NCBI RefSeq assembly: GCF_000737335.2
Contig: NZ_JMCC02000062.1
Coordinates: 12,513-76,512 of the forward strand
Direction of reading: 5' to 3'
DNA length: 64,000 nt
DNA from: Enhygromyxa salina
Lineage (GTDB): Bacteria > Myxococcota_A > Polyangia > Nannocystales > Nannocystaceae
The translations under genes and the position numbers were made by a program. Below the pieces are notes generated by a model, which saw only the letters and a list, made by a program, of their open reading frames with translations, made no database searches and was not told where the DNA came from. Position 1 is the first letter of the stretch, and each line of letters begins with the position of its first letter. Below, piece after piece: positions 34,268 through 42,980 of this stretch.

Positions 34268-34331
34268 GGCGGGAGAATCTACCACCGCAGCGGGTCTCGA
34301 TCTAGGGACACGACCCAGGTACCTTGGGCGC

Positions 34332-35477
34332 ATGGCAGCGTCCCAGATCTTCAACTTCTCTGCTGGACCCGCGATCCTTCCGCCCGAGGTGTTCGAGCGC
34401 GCCGCGTCGTCGGTCCTCGAGCTTCGCAGCAACGCGCACGCGGCCGACGGCGAGGGCATTGGTCTGTCGCTCTTGGAGATCTCACATCGCAGCAAAGATT
34501 TCGACGCGATCCATACCGGGGCGATCTCGCTGGTTCACGAGGTGCTGGGGATCCCCGAGAGCTGCCAGGTCTTGCTGCTGCAAGGTGGCGCGTCGCTGCA
34601 GTTCGGAATGATCCCGCTCAACTTCGCCGCGGCGGGTCGCACGGCCTGCTACGTCGACACTGGCTCGTGGTCAGCCAACGCGATCAAAGAGAGCAAGGTC
34701 GTCGCCGAGACGCGCGGGCACGAGACCGCGGTGGTCGCCAGCTCGAAGCCCAGCAAGTACGACCACATCCCCGAGATCCCGACGAGCTTGCCCGAGCAGA
34801 CCTGCTACCTGCACGTGACCAGCAACAACACGATCTTCGGGACCGAGTACGAGTCGATGCCGGAGGTCGAAGCGCCGCTGATCGTCGACGCCAGCAGCAA
34901 CATCGGCAGCCGCCCGATGGGCCTCGAGCGCGCGACCTTCGGGTACGCGGGCGCACAAAAAAACCTGGGACCCTCCGGTGTGACCTTGGTCTGGTATCAG
35001 CGCGAGTGGGCCGCCGCCCAGCCGCCGCAGGCCGGCGTCCCCATGATCCTTCGCTACAAGACCCACGCCGACAAAGGCGGGCTCTACAACACGCCCAACA
35101 CCTTTGGCGCGCTGGTCCTCAAGCTCATGCTCGAGTGGGTGCGGGACAACGGCGGGGTCGCGGGCATGGCCGCGCGCAACCAGGCCAAGGCCGACGCGCT
35201 CTACGCCCTGCTCGATGGATCTTCGCTGTACAAGCCGCTGGCCAAGCCCGGCTCGCGGTCGCGCATGAACGTGGTCTGGACCCTCGGCGGCGCGCCCGCT
35301 GGCGAAGAAGAGGCGATGACCAAGCGCTTCGTCAAGCAGGCGACCGCGGCCGGGTTCTCGGGGCTGCAGGGCCATCGCAGCGTCGGTGGCTGTCGCGCTT
35401 CGATCTACAATGCCTTCCCGCTCGCGGGCGTGACCGCGCTGGTCGAGTTCATGCAAGAGTTCGAGCGCAAGGGATGA
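34332..35477 (+). CDS. serC: Phosphoserine aminotransferase
   Basis: The 381-aa length from ATG 34332 is close to the usual ~360. The start MAASQIFNFSAGPAILPPEV is the classic SerC N-terminus; LLLQGGASLQF, the phosphate-binding loop; VDASSNIGSRP and GYAGAQKNLGPSGVTLVW carry the PLP Asp and Lys (Lys in AQKN). The enzyme converts 3-phosphohydroxypyruvate to phosphoserine in serine synthesis and also serves PLP synthesis. HKGGLYNTPNTF (read as DKGGLYNTPNTF) and GCRASIYNAFP are family signatures. The stop overlaps the next ATG (ATGA). Confidence 0.95.
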   Translation: MAASQIFNFSAGPAILPPEVFERAASSVLELRSNAHAADGEGIGLSLLEISHRSKDFDAIHTGAISLVHEVLGIPESCQVLLLQGGASLQFGMIPLNFAAAGRTACYVDTGSWSANAIKESKVVAETRGHETAVVASSKPSKYDHIPEIPTSLPEQTCYLHVTSNNTIFGTEYESMPEVEAPLIVDASSNIGSRPMGLERATFGYAGAQKNLGPSGVTLVWYQREWAAAQPPQAGVPMILRYKTHADKGGLYNTPNTFGALVLKLMLEWVRDNGGVAGMAARNQAKADALYALLDGSSLYKPLAKPGSRSRMNVVWTLGGAPAGEEEAMTKRFVKQATAAGFSGLQGHRSVGGCRASIYNAFPLAGVTALVEFMQEFERKG

Positions 35478-36184
35478 GCAACCAGCACGACGAAGACGCC
35501 AAGATCCCAGCGCCGGGCTGGGACGCGATCGATCGTTGGGTCGGCGCGCGCTTTGGCGGGCAGGTCCCGCATCAATTCACCAGCCACACCGCGTACGAGC
35601 TCGAGTCGCCCAACCCGCTGCCAGCCGTGACGGTGTGGGCCACGAGCGCCCCGGCGGGCTGGCTATACGTGACCTACGGGCTCAGCGAGCTGTTCGACAA
35701 GAGCTCGAACGACCCCAACGTGTCGGGGTTTGGCTTCGAGCTGAGCCTGCGCCTGCCTGGGTCCGGCGTCTCCACCGACGAGCGTCCACCTGCGTGGCCG
35801 CTGCGGTTGTTGCAGAGCATCGGTCACCACGTGCTCTCGACCGGGGGCGGCTTCGACTCGGGGCACGCGATCGATCTTGGGGCCTCGCTGGTCGCACCGG
35901 GCAGCGACGGGCCCCAAGACAGCGTTCTCACCGGGCTGATCTGCCTGCCCGATCCGCTGCTGGGCAAGATCAACACTGTGCACGGATCGCTGTTGTTCTT
36001 GCGCTTGTTCGGGGTAACGGCGGATGAGCTGAAGGTCCTCGATGATCTCGAGCTTGGCGATCTCGTCGCGTGCATCGCCGAGCTGTCGCCGCTCGCGGTC
36101 ACGGATCCAGAGCGGGCATCGTTCGCCGAAGACGCTGAGTGCAGCAAGGTGCTCCGCCGCTATTCGCTTGGTATCAGCTTGTAG
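35474..36184 (+). CDS. Suppressor-of-fused (SUFU) domain protein
   Basis: This 236-aa protein begins four bases inside serC. The pattern WLYVTYGLSELFDK, GFGFELSLRLP and PPAWPLRLLQSIGHHVLSTGGGFDSGH, then a DSVLTGLICLPDPLLGKINTVHG block and LFLRLFGVTADELKVL match the SUFU fold known in bacteria as SUFU-domain proteins. Bacterial versions often act as immunity factors in polymorphic toxin systems (Pfam SUFU), but no toxin is adjacent here. Translational coupling to serC is unusual for an immunity gene. The role here is unknown. Confidence 0.8.
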   Translation: MSNQHDEDAKIPAPGWDAIDRWVGARFGGQVPHQFTSHTAYELESPNPLPAVTVWATSAPAGWLYVTYGLSELFDKSSNDPNVSGFGFELSLRLPGSGVSTDERPPAWPLRLLQSIGHHVLSTGGGFDSGHAIDLGASLVAPGSDGPQDSVLTGLICLPDPLLGKINTVHGSLLFLRLFGVTADELKVLDDLELGDLVACIAELSPLAVTDPERASFAEDAECSKVLRRYSLGISL

Positions 36185-36512
36185 AGCACCGATCGGGGCT
36201 GTCTGCCCCTCTCTGCAGCTGGGCTTGACCACGGTGTGCATATTGCCCCACTGACGCTAAGTGTCACGCGATGTGAGCGCGAATCGGCAATGTCCATCGG
36301 CTGTGTTGGGAATGCATCGTGACCACATGGGCACCCGATCGATGCTGGCTAAATTCGCGCGAATGGGGACGGGGTGGTCACACGTGGCCCATCGGGGCCG
36401 TCAACTACGATTTGCCTGCGCGCATTCACGCTGGGCGAAATCGCCATACACGACACGAGTTAGTTTTGCCAAAAGGGGGCACGCGCGCATTGGAAGTATG
36501 CATACTCGACGC
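36185..36512. other. 328-bp region upstream of the DUF4215 genes
   Basis: No gene is supported. Frames here continue upstream of the lipoprotein but lack any signal or domain. The last part carries a segment (tgcatactcgacgc) just before the start of the first DUF4215 gene, which is repeated before the second gene. Confidence 0.4.
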
Positions 36513-37895
36513 ATGGCACGATTCGTCATCCCGCTCTCTCTGCTCTCATCTCTTGTCTTGGTCACTGGTTGCACCGATGACGCCTCGACCGATTCAGCTT
36601 CGACCTTCCCGACGACGTCGACGACCGGCGACGGCGACGGCGACGGCGACACGAATGAAACCGGCTCCGCCGAGGGCGACGGCGACGGCGACGGCGATCC
36701 GGGGGACGGCGACGGCGACGGCGACGGCGACCCCACCGGTGATGGCGACGGCGACCCGGGCACCTGCGGCGACGGTGTGGTTGGCGGCGACGAAGAGTGC
36801 GACGACGGCAACCCCGACGACACCGACGCCTGCACCAGCGCGTGCCTGAACGCTGCCTGCGGCGACGGGCTGGTCTACGGCGGGGTCGAGGAGTGCGACG
36901 ACGGCAACCCGACCGATGGCGACGCGTGCACCAACGCCTGCACGACCGCTGTGTGTGGGGATGGGATCTTGCAGGAGGGCGTCGAGATGTGTGACGACGG
37001 CAACGACGTCGAGGACGACGGCTGCAACAGCATGTGCATGGCCGGCTCGTGTGGCGACGGCATGATCCAGGGCAACGAGGTCTGCGACGACGGCAACGAT
37101 GACAACAGCGACGACTGTGCCGGCTGTCAGATGGCCAGCTGCGGCGACGGCTACGTGTGGGCGGACAACGAGGAGTGTGACGACGCGAACATGGAGGACA
37201 CCGACGCGTGCATCAGCTGCGTCGCGGCCACCTGCGGCGATGGCTACATCCAAGACATGGTCGAAGAGTGCGACGACGCGAACATGGACGAGACCGACGA
37301 CTGCGCGACCTGTTCAATCGCGGTCTGCGGCGATGGCTTTGTCCAAGCCGGGGTCGAGGAGTGCGACGACGGCAACAACGTTGACGACGACGCGTGCGCG
37401 AACGACTGCACCTCCACCTTGTACTGGGCCATGGGCGTGCAGACCGACGTACCCCCGGAGACCCTGACCGGCTGGACGGAGTGTTGGAGCGGCCTGTACG
37501 GGACCGGCTACCCCAACTTGACCAACAACATCCTTGGCCAGAGCTGCACCGGCGACAAGCTGCTCGAGACCTGCCGCCAAGTTGGCGCGCCCAACTTCGC
37601 CGTGCTGGCCATGGGCGATCGCGCGGACGTGTTGTTCGACGTTGGCAACGGCAACGCCGCGAAGCACGAGGCCAACGGGGTCGCGTGGTACTACAGCAAC
37701 AGCTACTCGATGGGCTTCGCGCAGGGTGGTGACCCCGTCTCCCGCAGCTCCTGCGACACCCAGAACACCAACCCGCAGTTCCGTCTGTGCTGGCACACCG
37801 GCGGTGACCAGATCAACGTTGGCTGGCGCTGCGGCGCCCAGACTGGCCTCAATGGCAACAACGGATGGGAGCGGAAGATCTACCAGGCAAACTGA
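36513..37895 (+). CDS. DUF4215 cysteine-rich lipoprotein (first of tandem pair)
   Basis: I start at ATG 36513 because the same leader and start occur in the paralogue at 38038. The 460-aa product begins MARFVIPLSLLSSLVLVTGC, a lipobox (VTGC). A (DGD)n spacer of ~45 residues follows, then seven DUF4215/Myxococcus cysteine-rich repeats (CGDG...EECDDGN...DxC...C). The last ~150 residues (LYWAMGVQTDVPPETLTGW..., ending GNNGWERKIYQAN) are a globular Cys-containing domain shared with the paralogue. It is probably a surface-displayed protein, with the repeats as a stalk and the C-terminal domain as head. Its ligand is unknown. Confidence 0.85.
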   Translation: MARFVIPLSLLSSLVLVTGCTDDASTDSASTFPTTSTTGDGDGDGDTNETGSAEGDGDGDGDPGDGDGDGDGDPTGDGDGDPGTCGDGVVGGDEECDDGNPDDTDACTSACLNAACGDGLVYGGVEECDDGNPTDGDACTNACTTAVCGDGILQEGVEMCDDGNDVEDDGCNSMCMAGSCGDGMIQGNEVCDDGNDDNSDDCAGCQMASCGDGYVWADNEECDDANMEDTDACISCVAATCGDGYIQDMVEECDDANMDETDDCATCSIAVCGDGFVQAGVEECDDGNNVDDDACANDCTSTLYWAMGVQTDVPPETLTGWTECWSGLYGTGYPNLTNNILGQSCTGDKLLETCRQVGAPNFAVLAMGDRADVLFDVGNGNAAKHEANGVAWYYSNSYSMGFAQGGDPVSRSSCDTQNTNPQFRLCWHTGGDQINVGWRCGAQTGLNGNNGWERKIYQAN

Positions 37896-38037
37896 GCCTG
37901 TATGAGCAGTGACCATGGCCGCGCCCGCTCGGGTGCGGCCATGGTCGCGATCGCCGTGGAGGCCCTCGCGCGGATCGCCGACGAGCCCAACGCGGGGGTG
38001 GGGTCACGCGCACGCAGAAATTCTGCATACTCGGCCC

Positions 38038-39294
38038 ATGACACGGCTCGTGGCCCCGATTGCTCTTTTTCCTGCGCTGGTCTTGACCCTTGGCTGCACC
38101 GACGACGCAGGGGCCGACGCCACCACCACCTTCACGATGACCTCGGCGCCCGGCGACGGCGACGGCGACATGTCCGAGACCGCTGGCGACGGCGACGGTG
38201 ATCCGGCCGGCGATGGCGATGGCGACCCCACCACGGGCGACGGCGACGGCGACCCGGCCTTGTGCGGCGATGGTCTGGTCGAGGGCGACGAGGAGTGCGA
38301 CGACGGCAACCCCACGAACGGTGACGCGTGCACCAACGCCTGCACTGCGGCCGTGTGTGGTGACGGGATCGTCCACGAGGGCGTCGAGATGTGCGACGAC
38401 GGCAACGACGTCAACGACGACGGCTGCACCAACATGTGCATGTCTGGCACCTGCGGCGACGGCATGCTCCAAGGTGACGAGGAGTGCGACGACGGCAACG
38501 ACGACCACACCGACGACTGCGCTGCGTGTAGGGTGCCGATCTGTGGCGACGGCTACATCTGGGCCGGCAACGAGCAGTGCGACGACGGCAACGGGGACGA
38601 CACCGACGACTGCATCGCCTGCCTCTCGGCCACGTGTGGCGACGGCTACGTTCACGCGCTGCTCGAAGAGTGCGACGACGGCAACTTCGAGAACACCGAC
38701 GACTGCGCCACCTGCTTCAACGCGGTCTGCGGCGATGGACACGTCCACGCCGGGGTCGAGGAGTGCGACGACGGCAACGAGGTCGACGACGACGGGTGCG
38801 CGAACGACTGCACCGCCAGTCTCTACTGGGCGGTGGGCGTGCAGACCAACGTCTCGGCCCAGGCCCTCACCGGCTGGACCGAGTGCTGGAGCGGGCTCTA
38901 CGGGACCCCGTCCCCGAACTTGAGCAACACGATCCTGAGCCAGAACTGCACCGGCTCGAAGCTGCTCGAGGCCTGCCGCCAGGTCGGCTCGCCGACCTAC
39001 GCGGTGCTCGCCATGGGTGACCGCGCCGACGTGCTGTTTCCGACCGGCAACGGGGTCAACGCCACGCATCAAGGCAACGGCGTGGCGTGGTACTACAGCA
39101 ACAGCCACTCGATGGGCTTCGCGCAGGGGGGCAACAGCGTCGACCGCAACTCCTGCGACGTTGACAACGTCAATCCACAGTTTCGGATGTGCTGGCACAC
39201 GGGCGGCGACGCGATCACCAGCGGCTATCGGTGTGGCGGTACCTTTCTCAACGGCAACAATGGCTGGGAGCGGAAAATTTTCCACGCGCCGTAG
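38038..39294 (+). CDS. DUF4215 cysteine-rich lipoprotein (second of tandem pair)
   Basis: This 418-aa paralogue starts MTRLVAPIALFPALVLTLGC (lipobox TLGC). It has a shorter (DGD)n spacer, six cysteine-rich repeats instead of seven, and a C-terminal domain very similar to its neighbour's (LYWAVGVQTNVSAQALTGW ... NNGWERKIFHAP). The 142 bp between the genes contain cagaaattctgcatactcgg, similar to the first gene's upstream. Loss or gain of one repeat unit since duplication is the simplest reading. It was probably made by tandem duplication and may give antigenic or binding diversity. Confidence 0.85.
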   Translation: MTRLVAPIALFPALVLTLGCTDDAGADATTTFTMTSAPGDGDGDMSETAGDGDGDPAGDGDGDPTTGDGDGDPALCGDGLVEGDEECDDGNPTNGDACTNACTAAVCGDGIVHEGVEMCDDGNDVNDDGCTNMCMSGTCGDGMLQGDEECDDGNDDHTDDCAACRVPICGDGYIWAGNEQCDDGNGDDTDDCIACLSATCGDGYVHALLEECDDGNFENTDDCATCFNAVCGDGHVHAGVEECDDGNEVDDDGCANDCTASLYWAVGVQTNVSAQALTGWTECWSGLYGTPSPNLSNTILSQNCTGSKLLEACRQVGSPTYAVLAMGDRADVLFPTGNGVNATHQGNGVAWYYSNSHSMGFAQGGNSVDRNSCDVDNVNPQFRMCWHTGGDAITSGYRCGGTFLNGNNGWERKIFHAP

Positions 39295-39366
39295 GCACGG
39301 GGACCCCCACAGCCGCTCTTGCACGACGCAGGTCACTCGCTTCGCTCGCTCCCGGATGGGGCACGC

Positions 39367-39849
39367 TCAGCGGTGGGCGCGTTCGTGCGCGAGCAGCCAA
39401 CGCTTGCGCTCGAGCCCGCCCGCGTAGCCCGTGAGCGCGCCGTTGGTGCCGACCACGCGGTGGCAGGGCAACACCAGCGACAGCGGGTTGCGGGCGTTCG
39501 CGGCTCCCACGGCACGGGCTGAGCGAGGTCGACCGATCGCGCTCGCAAGCTGACCGTAGCTGCGGGTGCCGGCGAACTCGATGTCCGCGAGGGCCGCCCA
39601 GACCAAGCGCTGGAACTCGGTCCCGCGCGGCTCGAGCGGGATCGTGAACGCTCGCCTGGTCCCGCTGAAGTACTCGCGCAGCTCGGCGACCGCGAGATCG
39701 AGCACCGGGTGTTCGTCTGCTTCGGGGTAGTTGGGCGGCGACGCGGCGCGGTGATCGGGAAAGTACACGCCGACCAACCCACGCGACGAGGCGACCAAGC
39801 GCAGGCGATCGATCGGCGTGGTGACAAGACGTTGATGGAGGTCGCTCAT
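39367..39849 (-). CDS. ogt: Methylated-DNA-protein-cysteine methyltransferase (Ogt)
   Basis: The 160-aa protein starts at ATG 39849, overlapping the Ada-AlkA stop (ATGA). The acceptor-Cys motif reads VLPCHRVVG near residue 127, with the conserved upstream RSYGQLASAIGRPRSARAVG helix-turn-helix. It removes O6-alkyl groups from guanine in a suicide reaction. Together with Ada-AlkA it forms an alkylation-repair operon. Confidence 0.92.
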   Translation of the reverse strand: MSDLHQRLVTTPIDRLRLVASSRGLVGVYFPDHRAASPPNYPEADEHPVLDLAVAELREYFSGTRRAFTIPLEPRGTEFQRLVWAALADIEFAGTRSYGQLASAIGRPRSARAVGAANARNPLSLVLPCHRVVGTNGALTGYAGGLERKRWLLAHERAHR

Positions 39850-41303
39850 GCTCGTTCCTGTTCGTTCGTCCACAGTTGCATGACCGCGTAGGCCCGCCAC
39901 GGTCGCCAGGTTCGTGCCGCGTGTTCGCAGGCGCGGCTGGTCGTCACGCCCAGCGCGCGACGCAGCACCAAGTCTCCAGCTGGCAGCGCGTCGGGCCACC
40001 GCAGCGCTCGCATCGCGATGTACTGCGCAGTCCAGGGGCCGACGCCAGGCAGCGCCAGCAGCTGCGCTTGCACGAGCTCGGGATCGCCTTCGAGGGTGAG
40101 CTCGTTGGATGTCAGCGCGCGCGCGAGGGTGCAGAGCGTGGCCGCGCGCGCGCCCGTCAGCCCGATCGCGCGCAGCTGCTCGGGCTCGATCTGCGCGAGG
40201 GTGGGCGCGTCTGGGAACACGCGCTCGAGCCCCGCGGGTCCATCCTCGAGCGCGGCACCGAAGCGCGCGGCGAGCCGCTGCGCGAGCGTGGTTGCCGCCG
40301 CGACGCTGACCTGCTGCCCGAGCACGGCCCGGACCGCGATCTCGAAGCGATCGAACGCGCCGGGGACCCGCAGGCCCGGGTGCCGAGCCAGCAGCGGCGC
40401 GAGCTTGGGGTCGCGGCCAAGCTGCTCGCGGATCACCTGTGGCTCGGCGTCGAGATCGAACAGCGCGCGCAGGGCCGCGACGATCTGCAGTGGACGCTTG
40501 GTCAGGGACAGGGACAGCGTCACGTGCAGGCGTGGGCGATCGGGCTGGGGATCGTGGCGCAGCTCGAGCCACCCCGCGCTCGCGTCACCGGCCGGGCCAA
40601 CGGTTCGCCGATAGCAGCCACCGTCGACCTGCTCGACCCCTGGGATCGCGCGCGCAGCCAGAAACCCCAGCAGCGCGTCCCAGTCGAGGGGCGGTCGGTA
40701 GTCCAGGCGCAGCGTCAGGCTGCCGCCGTCGTCGCGGCGGCGCTGCGTTCGACCCGAGCGCAGCGCGGAAGGGGACACCCCAAATTGCTCGCGCACGCAC
40801 GCGTTGAACCGCCGCACGCTCGAGAACCCGGCCGCGAACGCGATCTCGGCGCACGAGAGCGCGCTGTCGTGCAGCAGCCGCTTGGCCATCCCCAGCCGCC
40901 GCGTGCGGGCCAACTCGATCGGCGAGACCCCAAGCTCGGCCTCGATCGCGCGTCGCAAGTGCCGAGCCGAGACCCCCAGCGCCAGCGCCAAGTCATCGAC
41001 GCTGTGCTGATCGAGGTAGCCACGCTGGATCCGAACGCTGGCCTCGGTGACCAAGCGCGACAGCGCGTCGACCCGCGCGTGACCCGGCGCGAGCTCCGGC
41101 CGACAGCGCAGGCAGGCCCGAAACCCCGCGCGCTCAGCCGCCGCTGGATGTGCGTAGAACGTGCAGCGCCGCTCCGCGGGCGTGCGGGCCGGACAGATCG
41201 GTCGACAGTAGATGCCAGTGCTGTGCACCCCCACGAAGAACACCCCGTCAAAGCGGGCGTCCCGTGCCTTCAGGGCGCGGTAGCAGTGGTCGCGGTCGAG
41301 CAT
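39846..41303 (-). CDS. Ada/AlkA fusion: Ada metal-binding, AraC-type HTH and DNA-3-methyladenine glycosylase II
   Basis: This 485-aa protein begins at ATG 41303 (MLDRDHCYRALKARDARFDG). Residues ~1-75 are the Ada zinc domain (GIYCRPICPARTP...RACLRCRP) whose Cys accepts methyl phosphotriesters. Residues ~90-185 are an AraC helix-turn-helix (ARHLRRAIEAELGVSP, FAAGFSSVRRFNACVREQFG). Residues ~200-485 are AlkA, with an 'AVLGQQVSVAAA' region near 330 and an HhH near 420 (LLALPGVGPWTAQYIAMRAL) followed by the catalytic Asp in AGDLVLRR. It probably senses alkylation, activates its own operon and excises 3-methyladenine. The methyltransferase C-domain of Ada is separate (ogt, 3'). Confidence 0.92.
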   Translation of the reverse strand: MLDRDHCYRALKARDARFDGVFFVGVHSTGIYCRPICPARTPAERRCTFYAHPAAAERAGFRACLRCRPELAPGHARVDALSRLVTEASVRIQRGYLDQHSVDDLALALGVSARHLRRAIEAELGVSPIELARTRRLGMAKRLLHDSALSCAEIAFAAGFSSVRRFNACVREQFGVSPSALRSGRTQRRRDDGGSLTLRLDYRPPLDWDALLGFLAARAIPGVEQVDGGCYRRTVGPAGDASAGWLELRHDPQPDRPRLHVTLSLSLTKRPLQIVAALRALFDLDAEPQVIREQLGRDPKLAPLLARHPGLRVPGAFDRFEIAVRAVLGQQVSVAAATTLAQRLAARFGAALEDGPAGLERVFPDAPTLAQIEPEQLRAIGLTGARAATLCTLARALTSNELTLEGDPELVQAQLLALPGVGPWTAQYIAMRALRWPDALPAGDLVLRRALGVTTSRACEHAARTWRPWRAYAVMQLWTNEQERA

Positions 41304-41385
41304 CACACGCTGGGTGTAGCGCGTTGCGCCCTCGCAGTCTGGCCGTTTTCGGACCTGGGCGTACAAACGGTCCCGGGCGAAGGCC

Positions 41386-41695
41386 CCGAAGCGACCCGAG
41401 CCCCCTCTCAGGGGGCCACACATACGACCGCGAACAACCGGCCCCGAGGAGCGAAGCGACCAGACGCAAAGCGGCTGCAGTCGGCGCAGTCTAAGGTCTC
41501 TGTGGGGGTCTATAGAAGACCAGACGCGCTCGCGGCTGCAGTCGGCGAAGGGCCAGTACACGTCCGCCGAAGCGACCCGAGCCCCCTCCAAGGGGGCCAC
41601 ACATACGACCGCGAACAAACGGCCCCGAGGAGCGAAGCGACCAGACGCGCCAGCGGCTGCAGTCGGCGCATGTCCAGGTCTATGTGGGGGACATA
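41386..41695. repeat. Dispersed hairpin repeat, copies B and C in tandem
   Basis: Two ~130-bp copies start 181 bp apart. Each has gaagcgacccga, the hairpin GCCCCCT-nnn-AGGGGGC (41400-41416 loop CTC; 41581-41597 loop CCA), cacacatacgaccgcgaaca, ggccccgaggagcgaagcga, and a ccagacgc...gcggctgcagtcggcg tail. A partial tail copy (ccagacgcgctcgcggctgcagtcggcg) sits at 41520-41547. The stem is constant while the loop changes, so structure is preserved. Copies lie in the gap between two minus-strand genes. Confidence 0.8.
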
Positions 41696-41725
41696 AAGAT
41701 CACGGGGTCATAAAGATCACGGGGT
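41692..41725. repeat. 17-bp perfect tandem duplication
   Basis: cataaagatcacggggt occurs at 41692-41708 and again at 41709-41725, the second copy running into the stop codon of the minus-strand lipoprotein gene. A recent slippage-type duplication. Confidence 0.8.
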
Positions 41726-42901
41726 TCCGAGTGGGGTTCGCTCGCAGTCTTGCTGGCCCCAATCGAGCAGCGGCCCGTGGTCGATCACGTCGAAGTCGAT
41801 CGGCCGCAGCGCCACGAGATCCTGCGGTGCGAGCAGGTCGGCCCACTTGTTCGTGGAGTAGCGATCGCTCTGTCCGGTCAGCGCGATCTGACCGCCGTCG
41901 GCGAGGAACATGCCGTACTTTTGCAGCGCCCGCGCGACCACGCGGGCGGCCTCGTTGGGCAGGTTCTCGAGCGGATAGTCGGCGCGCAGGCGCAGGTGCA
42001 CGCCGTAGGGCGGCGCCTCGACGGGGCCCGAGGTCGCGTAGGTGCTGTGGGTCGCGGGCGGCGAGTAGATGAGGTCGCGGATGTTGGCGTTGGGCAAGAT
42101 GAAGCGGATCGCGTGGTCGATCGATCCGCTCGCGACTTCGTCGGCGGTGAACAGCAAGGGCGCGATCGGAAACCCAGCCGCGTCGGCGCTGGTGCAGCCC
42201 TGCCCGCGGCCGTCGTCGCCGTAGACCTTGGTCATGTCCCAGACCGCGAGGCAGCCGCCGTAGAAGGTGCCGTCGACGATGTTGGCGCGCCACATCTCGT
42301 ACAGCAGGTTCTCGTCGCGGGCCGCGACGATCAGGTGGCAGTCGCCGTCGTTGGTGCACTCGTAGCCGGACTCGCCCTCGATCGCGCCGACGGCAGGGAC
42401 CGGGACGTCGACCCAGTCGCAGTCGGGTGTGTAGAAGGCGTCGGTCGCCTCGAAGCTCATGCGCGGCGTGTTGGCGTCGGCCTCGAGCACCTCGATCGAG
42501 AAGTCGATCTGGAACTTGTCGCCGTTGCCCCACCCGGCCTGCTCGAGCCAGGCGGTGACCGTGTCGGAGTCGGCCGTGGTGGGGGCGTTGGTGACGTCTT
42601 CGCACCACACGGCGCCGGCCGGGAAGTAGCCGGCGCAGTCACCGGGATCTCCGTCGCCGTCGCCGGTTGGGCCGGTGTCGCCGTCGCCGTCGCCGGTTGG
42701 GCCGGTGGGACCGGTGTCGCCGTCGCCATCACCGGTTGGGCCGGTGTCGCCGTCGCCGTCGCCGGTTGGGCCGGTGTCGCCGTCGCCGTCGCCGGTCGTG
42801 TCAGCGTCGCCGATGTCCCCGCTGCTGTCGCCCTTGCAGCCCGAGGTCACGGTAAGCGCGGCGAGAATGGTCCACGTGCATGTCGATAGACGCAGGTGCA
42901 T
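41717..42901 (-). CDS. Lipoprotein with TGPTGDGDGD-repeat stalk, unknown function
   Basis: This 394-aa protein starts MHLRLSTCTWTILAALTVTS with lipobox TSGC. About 60 residues of near-perfect TGPTGDGDGD repeats follow. The ~300-residue C-terminal part has six or more cysteines, begins GYFPAGAVWCEDVTNAPTT, and includes ATDAFYTPDCDWVDVPVP, YSPPATHSTYATSGPVEAPP and SDRYSTNKWADLLAPQDLVAL. The domain resembles carbohydrate- or DUF-type extracellular domains but I cannot name it. Surface location is likely. The start ATG is 80 bp from the divergent ftsW start. Confidence 0.7.
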   Translation of the reverse strand: MHLRLSTCTWTILAALTVTSGCKGDSSGDIGDADTTGDGDGDTGPTGDGDGDTGPTGDGDGDTGPTGPTGDGDGDTGPTGDGDGDPGDCAGYFPAGAVWCEDVTNAPTTADSDTVTAWLEQAGWGNGDKFQIDFSIEVLEADANTPRMSFEATDAFYTPDCDWVDVPVPAVGAIEGESGYECTNDGDCHLIVAARDENLLYEMWRANIVDGTFYGGCLAVWDMTKVYGDDGRGQGCTSADAAGFPIAPLLFTADEVASGSIDHAIRFILPNANIRDLIYSPPATHSTYATSGPVEAPPYGVHLRLRADYPLENLPNEAARVVARALQKYGMFLADGGQIALTGQSDRYSTNKWADLLAPQDLVALRPIDFDVIDHGPLLDWGQQDCERTPLGTP

Positions 42902-42980
42902 GCCGCCACGATAGCGCGGCCACGCCCCCCGCTTGGCAGTTTTTTTGGAGTCTCGCCCGGGCCGTGCTTGGCTCGCCATC

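Noticed and set aside
36640..36760. CRISPR-like array in the (GACGGC)n tract
   Set aside because: The repeats are coding DGD units without unique spacers.
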